A DNA stretch of 64,000 nt from the NCBI GenBank assembly GCA_963706385.1, contig OY970153.1:1364001-1428000 (forward strand), written 5' to 3'. A model generated the notes under the pieces. It saw only the letters and a list, made by a program, of their open reading frames with translations, was not told where the DNA came from and did no database searches. The DNA comes from Poindextera sp963706385. GTDB taxonomy: Bacteria; Pseudomonadota; Alphaproteobacteria; Caulobacterales; Caulobacteraceae. Of the stretch, positions 1 through 8,024 are shown piece after piece. Every line of letters starts with the position of its first letter. The stretch's first letter is position 1. The translations under genes and the position numbers were made by a program.

Positions 1-770
1 TGGAACGCTTCGTCGCGCGCGGCCGGCACGTCGAGGTGCAGGTGCTGGGCGACGGGAAGCGGCTGATCCACCTGGGCGAACGGGACTGCTCGGTGCAGCG
101 CCGTTACCAGAAGCTGATCGAGGAGACGCCGGCGCCGGGGCTGAGCGACGCCTTCCGCGCCCGCATTCATTCCGCGGCGGTGCAGTTCGCCGAGCGGCTC
201 TCTTATCGAGGCGCGGGGACGGTCGAGTTCCTGGTCGACCTTGAGCGCGACGCTTTCTACTTCCTGGAGATGAACGCGCGCATTCAGGTGGAGCACCCGG
301 TGACCGAGGCCGTCACGGGCGTTGATCTCGTCGCCGAACAGATCGCCGTGGCCGAAGGTCGAGAGTTGCGGCTCCGGCAGGAAGACGTCCGGATAAACGG
401 CTGCGCGATCGAGTGCCGGATCAACGCGGAAGATCCCGCTCGGGACTTCCGCCCGAGCCCAGGAATCGTGCATGAGGCGCATTGGCCGTCCGCTCCGGAT
501 GTTCGGGTCGACACGCACATCGTGTCCGGCGCCCGCATCCCGCCCTTCTACGATTCCCTGATGGCCAAGATCATCGCACACGGCCGGGATCGGGCCTCTG
601 CGCTCCACCGGCTCAGGTCGGCGCTCGCGGAGACTCGCGTGGAAGGCGTCAAGACCAATCTGTCCTTCCACTCGGAAGTGCTCGCCGAGCCGGAGTTTTC
701 AAAGGGCGGCGTCGATACGGGATACCTGTCCCGCTTCCTGGATCGACGATCCATCCCTTCAGAGATCTGA
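1..770 (+). CDS. Biotin carboxylase subunit of an acyl-CoA/pyruvate carboxylase (5' truncated)
   Basis: The reading frame is open from base 3 to the stop at 768-770, so only the C-terminal 255 or so residues are in the window; a whole biotin carboxylase is about 450. The visible part starts in the ATP-grasp core (RHVEVQVLGDG), then shows ERDCSVQRRYQK, the active-site block FLEMNARIQVEHPVTE and the C-terminal CAIECRINAEDP. The family carboxylates the biotin of a carrier protein using ATP and bicarbonate. The next gene encodes a carboxyltransferase 2 bp downstream, so the two probably form one multi-subunit carboxylase. The biotin carrier is not visible and may lie upstream of the window. Family is firm; the final substrate is unknown. 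Confidence 0.93.
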   Translation, partial: ERFVARGRHVEVQVLGDGKRLIHLGERDCSVQRRYQKLIEETPAPGLSDAFRARIHSAAVQFAERLSYRGAGTVEFLVDLERDAFYFLEMNARIQVEHPVTEAVTGVDLVAEQIAVAEGRELRLRQEDVRINGCAIECRINAEDPARDFRPSPGIVHEAHWPSAPDVRVDTHIVSGARIPPFYDSLMAKIIAHGRDRASALHRLRSALAETRVEGVKTNLSFHSEVLAEPEFSKGGVDTGYLSRFLDRRSIPSEI

Positions 771-772
771 TC

Positions 773-2254
773 ATGGCGGAAATCCAGCTTGTCGAAACGT
801 CTCTCCGTGACGGTCAGCAATGCCTGTGGGCGGCGCTCGGGATCGACACGGCCAAGACGCTCACGATCGCGCCGGTGATGGAGCGCGTCGGGTTCAAGGC
901 CATCGACTTCACGACCTCGACGCACATGGGCGTCGCCGTCCGCTACAAGCAGGAGGACCCCTGGGAGCGCATACGCCTAACCGCGAAGGCGATGCCCAAT
1001 ACGCCTCTGCAGTTCCTGTCGACGGGCTTTCGATTCATCTCATGGGAGACCGCCAGCCCCGAGTTCATGTCGCTGGCGTTCAAAACGCTCGCCAATAACG
1101 GCATCAGGCGCTTCGCCCTGGCCGATCCGATGAACGACGCGGACTCAAACGTTGTCTGTGCGCGCATGGCCAAGGCCGCCGGCGGCGAATATGTCGTGGG
1201 CGCGCTCGTCTTCACCTTGAGTCCCATCCACGACGACGCCCACTACGTGGAGGCCGCGCGCACGCTCGCCGCCAGCCCCGACATCGACGCCCTCTACATC
1301 AAGGATCCCGGGGGGCTTCTCACGCCGTTGCGCGCGAAGATATTGATTCCGGCGATCCTGGCGGTCATCGGCGACAAGCCGCTGGAGCTGCACTCCCACG
1401 GCACCATCGGCTTGGCGGAGCTGGTCTATCTGGATTCAGCCGAATACGGCGTCTCCGCCCTGCAGTGCGCCTCGGGCGCCGCCGCCGACGGGACATCCAA
1501 TCCGTTGTCCGAGCGGGTGGTGTCGAACCTCCGCGCCTTGGGCCATACCGTGGAGATCGACGACGACGCCCTGGCGGAGGTCAACCGATACTTCACCCGT
1601 CTCGCCGAGGCGGAGGGCTTTCCCGCGGGAAGGCCGCATGCGTTCGACGCGGCCTACCTCAATCACCAGCTGCCAGGCGGGATGGTCGGCACTATGCGCC
1701 GGCACCTCGCCGAGAGTCGGGTTGCGCACGCCGAAGGCGCGGTCATCGAGGAACTCGGCCGGGTGCGCAAGGAGCTTGGCTGGCCCATCGTCATGACCCC
1801 CTTCGCCCAGATTCTGATGACGCAGGCGGTGCTGAACGTCACCGGCAAAGAGCGTTACGGTGTGATCCCCGACGAACTGATCCGTTACGCGCTCGGCAGG
1901 TTCGGGCGTCCCAACCGGCCCATCGACCCGGACGTGATGGACCGGATCGAGTCCCTCCCCCGCACGCGTGAGCTCCGGGAGGAGCCGTCCATGGCGCCGC
2001 TGAAGGCGCTTCGGCGAAGGATCGGACCAAGGCTATCGGACGAGGAGTTTCTGTTGCGGGCGACCATGCCCGCCGGCCAGGTGGACGCCATGCAGGCCGC
2101 GGGCCCGGCGCCCAGGACGTATGATCCGTCCGCCGCGCCGGTGATGAACCTGATCCGACAGCTCGTGTCGCGGCGCGACATTGCCCGCCTCAGCGTGGAA
2201 AAAGCCGGCTTCAGGCTGGAGCTCGCGGGGCGCGTAGAGTCAGTGGGAACCTGA
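773..2254 (+). CDS. Carboxyltransferase subunit (pyruvate carboxylase B / oxaloacetate decarboxylase alpha type)
   Basis: 493 residues from ATG at 773, 2 bp after the biotin carboxylase stop; the frame is open further upstream but overlaps that gene. HMGL-like TIM-barrel motifs are visible: VETSLRDGQQCLWA near the N-terminus, YIKDPGGLLTP (the Lys of the family's carbamylated-lysine motif) and the metal-binding HSHGTIGLAE. The family moves CO2 between carboxybiotin and a 2-oxoacid or acyl-CoA. Single-chain relatives end in a biotinyl domain with an MKM motif, which is absent here. Instead the last 35 or so residues (MNLIRQLVSRRDIARLSVEK onward) resemble the N-terminus of a biotin carrier protein. 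A separate carrier subunit is therefore needed. The acceptor substrate is not determined. Confidence 0.88.
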   Translation: MAEIQLVETSLRDGQQCLWAALGIDTAKTLTIAPVMERVGFKAIDFTTSTHMGVAVRYKQEDPWERIRLTAKAMPNTPLQFLSTGFRFISWETASPEFMSLAFKTLANNGIRRFALADPMNDADSNVVCARMAKAAGGEYVVGALVFTLSPIHDDAHYVEAARTLAASPDIDALYIKDPGGLLTPLRAKILIPAILAVIGDKPLELHSHGTIGLAELVYLDSAEYGVSALQCASGAAADGTSNPLSERVVSNLRALGHTVEIDDDALAEVNRYFTRLAEAEGFPAGRPHAFDAAYLNHQLPGGMVGTMRRHLAESRVAHAEGAVIEELGRVRKELGWPIVMTPFAQILMTQAVLNVTGKERYGVIPDELIRYALGRFGRPNRPIDPDVMDRIESLPRTRELREEPSMAPLKALRRRIGPRLSDEEFLLRATMPAGQVDAMQAAGPAPRTYDPSAAPVMNLIRQLVSRRDIARLSVEKAGFRLELAGRVESVGT

Positions 2255-2256
2255 GC

Positions 2257-3111
2257 TTGGATATTGTCGGAGAGAACTGGGCTGAAGCCCTCGGGCCGGT
2301 CGAAGGCTTCATGTTCGACCTGGATGGCACGCTCATCCTGAGCGACCGCTCCCTCGGCGGCTATCAGCTGCTCCCGGGCGCCGTGGAGGTCCTGACCGCG
2401 CTCAAGTCGAAGGGAGTCCCGTTCGTGGCCTTGACCAACGGCAGCGCCTACGCGCCCGCCGTGCAGGCGGCGAAGCTTCGGGCGCTGGGGCTTCCAATCG
2501 AAGACCAGCAGATGCTCACGCCCTCCAGCGTGGCGGCCGATCTCCTGACCCGGCGAGGCGTCGAGCGGGTGCTGGTGCTCGGATCGCCGGGCGTGGGCCA
2601 CGCGCTCGAGGAAGCGGGAATCCAGACCTTGTTCCACGATCAGCCGGGCGCCGAACAGGCGCAGGCGGTCTATATCGGCTGGCATCCCGATTGCGGCATG
2701 AAGGACATCGAGACGGCCTGCAAGGCGATCTGGAACGGCGCCGCGCTGTACGTCGCCTCGGATGTGCCGTTCTTCGCCACCACCGCCGGCAAGTCCATCG
2801 GCTATTCCCACGCGATCACGGCGGCCGTGCGCAAGATGACGCGCGCGCCCATGATCCTGACCGGCAAGCCTTCGCTCCAGGCGCTCGGCTTCGTGGCCAA
2901 GGAGCTGGGCGTGCCAAGGCGCAAGGTCGCCGTGGTCGGCGACGACCCAATGGTGGAGATGATCATGGCCCGACGCGGCGGAGCCATGGGCTTTGGGGTC
3001 ACCACCGGGTTCACCAAGGCCCAAGATTGGGCGGCCCAACCCCAGGGACGACGGCCTCACAGGGTGCTCGACAACGTCGGGGAACTGCTTGCGCTGGGCG
3101 TGATCCCGTAA
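2257..3111 (+). CDS. HAD-superfamily phosphatase, NagD-like (subclass IIA)
   Basis: 284 residues from a TTG start 2 bp after the carboxyltransferase stop; the first ATG (2311) would remove part of the strand before motif I. All HAD motifs are present: FMFDLDGTLI (nucleophile and acid Asp), VALTNGSA (motif II), TGKPS (motif III Lys) and VVGDDPMVEMIMA (motif IV acidic pair). The cap lies between motifs II and III, as in NagD/phosphoglycolate-phosphatase-type enzymes. It is probably cotranscribed with the carboxylase genes and might act on a phosphorylated metabolite or a damaged by-product, but no substrate can be read from the sequence. Last gene before the first insertion-sequence remnant. 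Confidence 0.85.
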   Translation: MDIVGENWAEALGPVEGFMFDLDGTLILSDRSLGGYQLLPGAVEVLTALKSKGVPFVALTNGSAYAPAVQAAKLRALGLPIEDQQMLTPSSVAADLLTRRGVERVLVLGSPGVGHALEEAGIQTLFHDQPGAEQAQAVYIGWHPDCGMKDIETACKAIWNGAALYVASDVPFFATTAGKSIGYSHAITAAVRKMTRAPMILTGKPSLQALGFVAKELGVPRRKVAVVGDDPMVEMIMARRGGAMGFGVTTGFTKAQDWAAQPQGRRPHRVLDNVGELLALGVIP

Positions 3112-3159
3112 CGAGGCGCGCCGCCGCAATCCAAACCGACCGACCCCATTGAAGCGCGC

Positions 3160-3450
3160 GGGCCGGACGCAGCGAGCCCAAACCCAACTGACCTTAGGCC
3201 ATGACTGCCCGCCACTCCGCCAGCGCCGTGGAGCGTCTCTGTTTGTAGATTTCCCGACTGACGAGGTGGCGCTCCTGACTGAAGTGGTTGTGGACCTGGG
3301 CGTGGACCGAGCTGAATTTCTGCAGGGTCTTCATCCGGCGAAAGCGGGCCATCACCCGCTCTCGTCGTCGGAACGGATTGGGCGACTTGGTCATCCGATT
3401 GACCTACCCCGCCCCGGTTAGCGCCCGCCTAAATTTGGTCTGACAATGCC
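3160..3450 (-). mobile_element. IS6-family element, internally deleted remnant (copy a)
   Basis: This stretch matches both ends of the intact 828-bp elements at 12482 and 48622. The right end keeps the terminal repeat (TTTGGTCTGACAATGCC, ending at 3450); the left terminal repeat is degraded or lost, and similarity starts near 3160. A minus-strand frame at 3194-3394 joins the transposase N-terminus (MTKSPNPF) directly to its C-terminal part (RRERVMARFRRMKTLQKF), so the catalytic centre is deleted. It fills the 388-bp gap between the HAD phosphatase and TetR genes; nothing else is visible there. Confidence 0.8.
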
Positions 3451-3499
3451 CCTGTGTGGCCCATCGCTCGTGGCGACGCCGGTTGTGTAGTGGGCCTTG

Positions 3500-4150
3500 T
3501 CACGGGCTGGTGGGGTGGGTTGCGAAGCTCCGCCGGATTGTCGCGATGCTGGTGGTCCGGATTTGGTCGACATCAGTCGTTGGATCGATCAGCCACTGAA
3601 TGCTGACGCCCACCAGGAGACTACCGATCATAAGCGCGGCCGAATCGGGGTCGATGTCGGAGCGGATGTCGCCATCGGCCTGACCGCGTTGCAACAACGC
3701 CTTCAACCATACCCGGACGCGTTCGTGCGAGGCTGCGAACGCCTCACGCATCGAGGTGGCGTCAGCGACCGCCGCGGCAAGCAACATGAAATAGGCGCGC
3801 CCGCCGTGCCTGTGGTTCAGGTCGACGAGATGGCTTTCAATGTAATTGTCGATCGCGTCGAGCGCAGGCATTTCCGCAACGTGGGCCGCCTCCATGATCG
3901 CTTCGCGTCGCCGGTGCAGGTAGACGATCACAGCTTCGATTAGGCCCTGTTTGGAGCCAAACTTCTGCGCAGCCAAGCCGCGGCTATAGCCGGCCTCGCG
4001 TCCAATTTCCTCAAAGGTGGCCGCGTTTACTCCGCGCTCGGCGACCACCGACAAAGTAGCCTCGACGAGTAGGCGCTCGGATTCGTCGCTCCTTTCGGCC
4101 TGAGAACGGCGGATACTGTTCGGGGCGGTTGGCGGCATGATTGAGATCAT
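3500..4150 (-). CDS. TetR/AcrR-family transcriptional regulator
   Basis: 216 residues starting at ATG 4150 (complement). An N-terminal helix-turn-helix is clear at about residues 30-65 (TFEEIGREAGYSRGLAAQKFG, the last helix followed by GLIEAVI); the C-terminal two thirds are an all-helical ligand domain with no recognisable specificity. It is divergent from the four-paralogue FAD oxidoreductase operon starting at 4427, across 276 bp. This is the usual arrangement for a local repressor, so it probably controls that operon and itself; the inducer is unknown. Confidence 0.9.
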   Translation of the reverse strand: MISIMPPTAPNSIRRSQAERSDESERLLVEATLSVVAERGVNAATFEEIGREAGYSRGLAAQKFGSKQGLIEAVIVYLHRRREAIMEAAHVAEMPALDAIDNYIESHLVDLNHRHGGRAYFMLLAAAVADATSMREAFAASHERVRVWLKALLQRGQADGDIRSDIDPDSAALMIGSLLVGVSIQWLIDPTTDVDQIRTTSIATIRRSFATHPTSP

Positions 4151-4363
4151 AACTTAGTAGTTGGACGTTTAACAAGATGCCCTTCTACGTCGTGACGTTC
4201 AGGCCGCGCGACACCGCCTGGATACCGTAAGCAGCCAAATCCACAAACGCCCGTCCGCTGCTACTTTTCGGAGCGACGGTCAGCTTGCCCGGTCGAAGTA
4301 ACACTGAACCTCTGGATCCGCTTCCGCCGCCGCAAGGACTGGAATGACGCGGCCTCAAGATAA

Positions 4364-4377
4364 TGGATGGACATCCA
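4364..4377. promoter_or_regulatory. Inverted repeat upstream of the FAD oxidoreductase operon (candidate TetR operator)
   Basis: TGGAT-ggac-ATCCA lies 50 bp upstream of the ATG at 4427, inside the 276-bp divergent region between the TetR gene and the operon. No convincing -35/-10 pair was identified and the arms are short, so this is only a candidate. Confidence 0.25.
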
Positions 4378-4426
4378 ACAAATAACTGATATCGGTGTGT
4401 CCAACCACGGGAGGGAGGCGTCACCT

Positions 4427-6130
4427 ATGCCGAGCCCGAAGTCGGACTACGACGTCATCATCATCGGCGGCGGGGTCAACGGCCTGACCGCCGGCGCCTA
4501 CCTCCAGAAGGCCGGGCTCAGCACCGCGATCTTTGAGCGCCGCGACGAGTCCGGCACCTTCTGCTCGACCGAGGAGGTGCTCCATCCGGGCGTAAAGCTG
4601 AACATGCACGCTTCGCTGCTCATGCCGCACTACGGCCCGGCCTACATGGACCTGGAGCTCGAGCGGTTCGGCCTGGAGCTCTTGGCGCCGCCCGGCTCGA
4701 AGTACGCTTATTTCTATCCCTTCCTGGACGGCGATGCGGTGCTGTTCTCGCGCCGCGACGCGCGCGAGACCTATGAGGCCTGGAAGCGCGTCTCGCCAAC
4801 GGACGCCGAGACCTTCCGCAAGATCGCCAACTTCTTCGGTCCGAACGTGCAGGCGATGTTCCACCAGTCCTACGTGAAGCCCTCCAGCGACGAGAGCTTC
4901 CTCGAATTCATCGAGAACCAGGCGAATATCCCGGTCCTGCCCAAGGACTGGATGTGGATGACCGGCTTCCAGCTGGCCGACGCCCTGTTCGAGAGCGACA
5001 AGATCAAGCTGGCGATCCTCAGCTACGCCGGCACCTCGGGTCTCGACGTGATCGGCAGCCGCCTGTCCGGCCCGCTGGCGGTGCTGAATTTCCTGACCAT
5101 CTTCACGGCCGACGGCGGCTACACCGCCCGTGGCGGCAGCCACGACCTGGTCCATTCCCTGGTCCGCTGCTTCGTCCACCACGGCGGCAAGATCTTCTAC
5201 AATTGCCCGGTCGAGAAGGTGATCATCGAGGCCGGCGAGGCCACGGGCGTCGCCCTGGCCAGCATCGCGACCTATCCCGACGCCGAGTTCAAGGCCAGGA
5301 AGGCGGTGGTCAGCGACGTCAGCGCCAAGCCGACCTTCTTCAAGCTGGTGGGCGAGGAGCACCTGCCGGTGTCGGCCCAGGTGGCGCTCAAGCGCTTCGA
5401 CTATCGCGGCTCGACCCTGTTCACCAACTACTACGTGATGGGCGAGCGGCCGGACTTCGCCTGCTCCAAGAAGTTTCCCGAAGCCAACAACACCTTCGTC
5501 TACAACTTCGGCGCCGAGACCATGGCGGACGCGGAGATGCTGGTCAGCTCCTGCATGGTGCGTGACATCCCGCTCGATCCGCCGATCGTCTGGGGCGCGG
5601 CCTTCAACTACTGTATCGCCGATCCCACTCAGGCGCCGCCTGGCCAATACACCATCCTGACCTGGGCCATCGTCCCCTACGAACTGCAGTCGACTGGCGG
5701 CCCCCAGAATTGGGACGACCTGCGCGAGCCCTACGCCGACAAGGTCGAGGACGTGCTGGTCCAGTACCTGCCGAACCTGAAGACCTCGAAGATCGCCCGC
5801 TATGTGAACACGCCGCACGACTATGTGCGCCGCAATCCCCACTGCGGCGGCAACATGCATCCCAGCGGTTCGGTGACCGAGGCCCAGATGTGGAGCTGGA
5901 AGCCCTTCGCCGGCTGCAACGCGCCCCGCACGCCGATCGACCGGTTCTACATCTGCCAGTCCGGAGGCGCCGCCAACTACACCAACCTCGGGGCGGGCAC
6001 CCTCGCCGCCAACGTGATCATGGACGACGTCAGCCAGGGCCGGCCGGACTGGTGGAGCGCCATGGCCTTCGACGGGGCGGCCCAGATCCTGCGCCGCGAG
6101 GGCGTGACCCAGAGGTTCACCGTTGACTGA
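4427..6130 (+). CDS. FAD-dependent oxidoreductase, phytoene-desaturase/PYROXD2-like (paralogue 1)
   Basis: 567 residues from ATG 4427, behind a GGGAGGGAGG ribosome-binding site; the two following paralogues have exactly the same length, which supports this start. Residues 8-38 form the dinucleotide-binding fold (DVIIIGGGVNGLTAGAYL, then IFERRDESG with the ribose-binding acid). The C-terminal FAD segment is FYICQSGGAANYTNLGAGTL. A conserved centre (GGYTARGGSHDLVHSLVR, VHHGGKIFYNCPVEKV) matches the CrtI/PYROXD2 group of amine-oxidase-fold enzymes, which desaturate or isomerise hydrophobic substrates. No signal peptide. First gene of an operon ending with a ferredoxin. The reaction is unknown. 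Confidence 0.85.
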   Translation: MPSPKSDYDVIIIGGGVNGLTAGAYLQKAGLSTAIFERRDESGTFCSTEEVLHPGVKLNMHASLLMPHYGPAYMDLELERFGLELLAPPGSKYAYFYPFLDGDAVLFSRRDARETYEAWKRVSPTDAETFRKIANFFGPNVQAMFHQSYVKPSSDESFLEFIENQANIPVLPKDWMWMTGFQLADALFESDKIKLAILSYAGTSGLDVIGSRLSGPLAVLNFLTIFTADGGYTARGGSHDLVHSLVRCFVHHGGKIFYNCPVEKVIIEAGEATGVALASIATYPDAEFKARKAVVSDVSAKPTFFKLVGEEHLPVSAQVALKRFDYRGSTLFTNYYVMGERPDFACSKKFPEANNTFVYNFGAETMADAEMLVSSCMVRDIPLDPPIVWGAAFNYCIADPTQAPPGQYTILTWAIVPYELQSTGGPQNWDDLREPYADKVEDVLVQYLPNLKTSKIARYVNTPHDYVRRNPHCGGNMHPSGSVTEAQMWSWKPFAGCNAPRTPIDRFYICQSGGAANYTNLGAGTLAANVIMDDVSQGRPDWWSAMAFDGAAQILRREGVTQRFTVD

Positions 6131-6157
6131 CGTCGACCAAATGGAGGCCCGAAGACC

Positions 6158-7861
6158 ATGACAGGTCCCAAGCGAGACTACGACATCATCATCGTCGGCG
6201 GCGGCATCAATGGGCTGGCGACGGGGGCCTATCTGCAGAAGGCCGGGCTCAGCGTGGCCATCTTCGAACGTCGCGACGAGTCCGGCACCTTCTGCGCGAC
6301 CGAGGAGGTGCTCCAGCCGGGCGTGAAGCTGAACCTGCACGCCTCCCAGCTGCTGCCCCACATCGGCCCGCCCTTCGTCGACCTGGAACTCGAGAAGTTC
6401 GGCCTTGAACTGCTTAAGCCGCCCGGCTCGGCCTACGGCTACTTCTATCCGTTCCTGGACGGCAACGCGGTCCTGTTCTCCCGCCGCGACGCGCGGGAGA
6501 CCTACGAGATGTGGAAACGAATCTCGCCGAAGGACGCGGAGACCTACCGCAAGATCGTCAACTTCTACGGGCCGTTCCTGCCCGACATGATGCAGGCCAG
6601 CCACTTCACTAAGTCGACCGACGAGGGCTTCCTGGCCTCCCTGGCGATGAACGACGCCCATCCGATCTTCCCGAAGGACTGGGTATGGATGACGGCGTTC
6701 GAATTCCTCGACTGCATCTTCGAGAACGAGCAGATCAAGACCGCCGTGCTCAGCCATTCGGCCTTCGGCGGGGTCGAGGCGCTGAACAGCCGCATCGCCG
6801 GGCCGATGACCGTCGTCGCTATCCTGACGCAGTTCACGGTCGAGAACGGTTACACCGCGCGCGGCGGCAGCCACGACCTGACCCACTCCCTGGTCCGCTG
6901 CTTCGTCCACCACGGTGGCAAGATCTTCTACAACTGCCCGGTCTCCAAGATCATCATCGAGGACAACCACGCCAAGGGCGTGGTGCTGACGCCGCTGGCG
7001 ACCTACCCCGACGCTGAGTTCCGGGCGAGCCGGGCGGTGGTGAGCAATCTGAGCGCCAAGCCGACCTTCCTCGACCTCGTCGGCGAGGAGCACCTGCCGG
7101 CCACAGCCCGGGTGGCGCTGAAGAAGTTCGACTATCGCGGCGCCAGCCTGTTCGCCAACTACTATGTGCTGAACGAGCGCCCGAATTTCGCCTGCTCGGC
7201 GAAGTTCCCCGAGGTCAACAACACCTTCATCTTCAACTTCGGCGCCGAGACCATGGCCGAGGGCTCGCGGCTGGTGGACAGCGTCCTGGTCCGCGATCTC
7301 CCGCCCGACCCGCCGGTGGTCTGGGGCGCCTCGTTCAACTACTGCATCGCCGATCCCACCCAGGCGCCGCCCGGCCATTACACGCTGCAGACCTGGGCCG
7401 ACGTGCCCTACGAGATCCGCCCGCTCGGCGGTCCCGAAAAATGGGACGACCTGCGCGAATCCTACGCCGACAAGGTCGAGGAGGTCTTCGCGCAGTATCT
7501 GACCAACCTGAAGTCGGCGAAAGTCGCCCGCTACGTGAACACCCCGCACGACTATGTGCGGCGCAACCCGCACTGCGGCGGCAACATGCACCCCAGCGGC
7601 TCGGTGCACGAATGGCAGATGGGAAGCTGGAAGCCGTTCCCCGGCTGCGGCGCGCCCAAGACCCCGATCGACAGCCTCTACATCAGCCAATCCTTCGGCG
7701 CGGGCAACTACACCTTCCTCGGCGCCGCCTACATCGCCGCCTGCGAGGTGATCGACGACCTGGGCGGCGGCCGGCCCGACTGGTGGCGGGCCAAAGCGAT
7801 GGACGGGGCCCAGGAGCTGTGGCGCCGCGAGGGCGTCACCCAGAGATTCACCGTGGACTGA
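6158..7861 (+). CDS. FAD-dependent oxidoreductase, phytoene-desaturase/PYROXD2-like (paralogue 2)
   Basis: 567 residues, ATG 27 bp after paralogue 1. Collinear with paralogue 1 over its whole length without obvious gaps; by eye about three of four residues are identical in the N-terminal 110. Rossmann motif DIIIVGGGINGLATGAYL and C-terminal FYISQ-type FAD segment (LYISQSFGAGNYTFLGAAY) are intact, as is the NPHCGGNMHPSGSV block shared by all three. Differences cluster around residues 150-230 (MQASHFTKSTDEGFLASLAM), perhaps the substrate-facing region. All three ends read RREGVTQRFTVD or very close. Tandem duplication followed by divergence is the simplest origin. Confidence 0.85.
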   Translation: MTGPKRDYDIIIVGGGINGLATGAYLQKAGLSVAIFERRDESGTFCATEEVLQPGVKLNLHASQLLPHIGPPFVDLELEKFGLELLKPPGSAYGYFYPFLDGNAVLFSRRDARETYEMWKRISPKDAETYRKIVNFYGPFLPDMMQASHFTKSTDEGFLASLAMNDAHPIFPKDWVWMTAFEFLDCIFENEQIKTAVLSHSAFGGVEALNSRIAGPMTVVAILTQFTVENGYTARGGSHDLTHSLVRCFVHHGGKIFYNCPVSKIIIEDNHAKGVVLTPLATYPDAEFRASRAVVSNLSAKPTFLDLVGEEHLPATARVALKKFDYRGASLFANYYVLNERPNFACSAKFPEVNNTFIFNFGAETMAEGSRLVDSVLVRDLPPDPPVVWGASFNYCIADPTQAPPGHYTLQTWADVPYEIRPLGGPEKWDDLRESYADKVEEVFAQYLTNLKSAKVARYVNTPHDYVRRNPHCGGNMHPSGSVHEWQMGSWKPFPGCGAPKTPIDSLYISQSFGAGNYTFLGAAYIAACEVIDDLGGGRPDWWRAKAMDGAQELWRREGVTQRFTVD

Positions 7862-8024
7862 CGAGAGGCGATGGCGGGCAGGCGCTGTTGGAGACCCCGA
7901 GGATGACTGAATTCAGGCAATGCAAAGGGACGGCGGTCGGAACCGGCCACGGCGATCTGTCGCGATCAAGGGACCGGGAAACCAGAACGAATGAAACCGC
8001 TGCCGAGCGCCTGGGAGAAACCGA

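Noticed and set aside
4421..7690. A very long open frame (over 1000 codons) on the minus strand opposite the FAD oxidoreductase genes
   Set aside because: It is antisense to two genes with strong family motifs. Its translation is rich in Val, Gly, Asp and Arg without any domain, as expected from GC-rich third positions.
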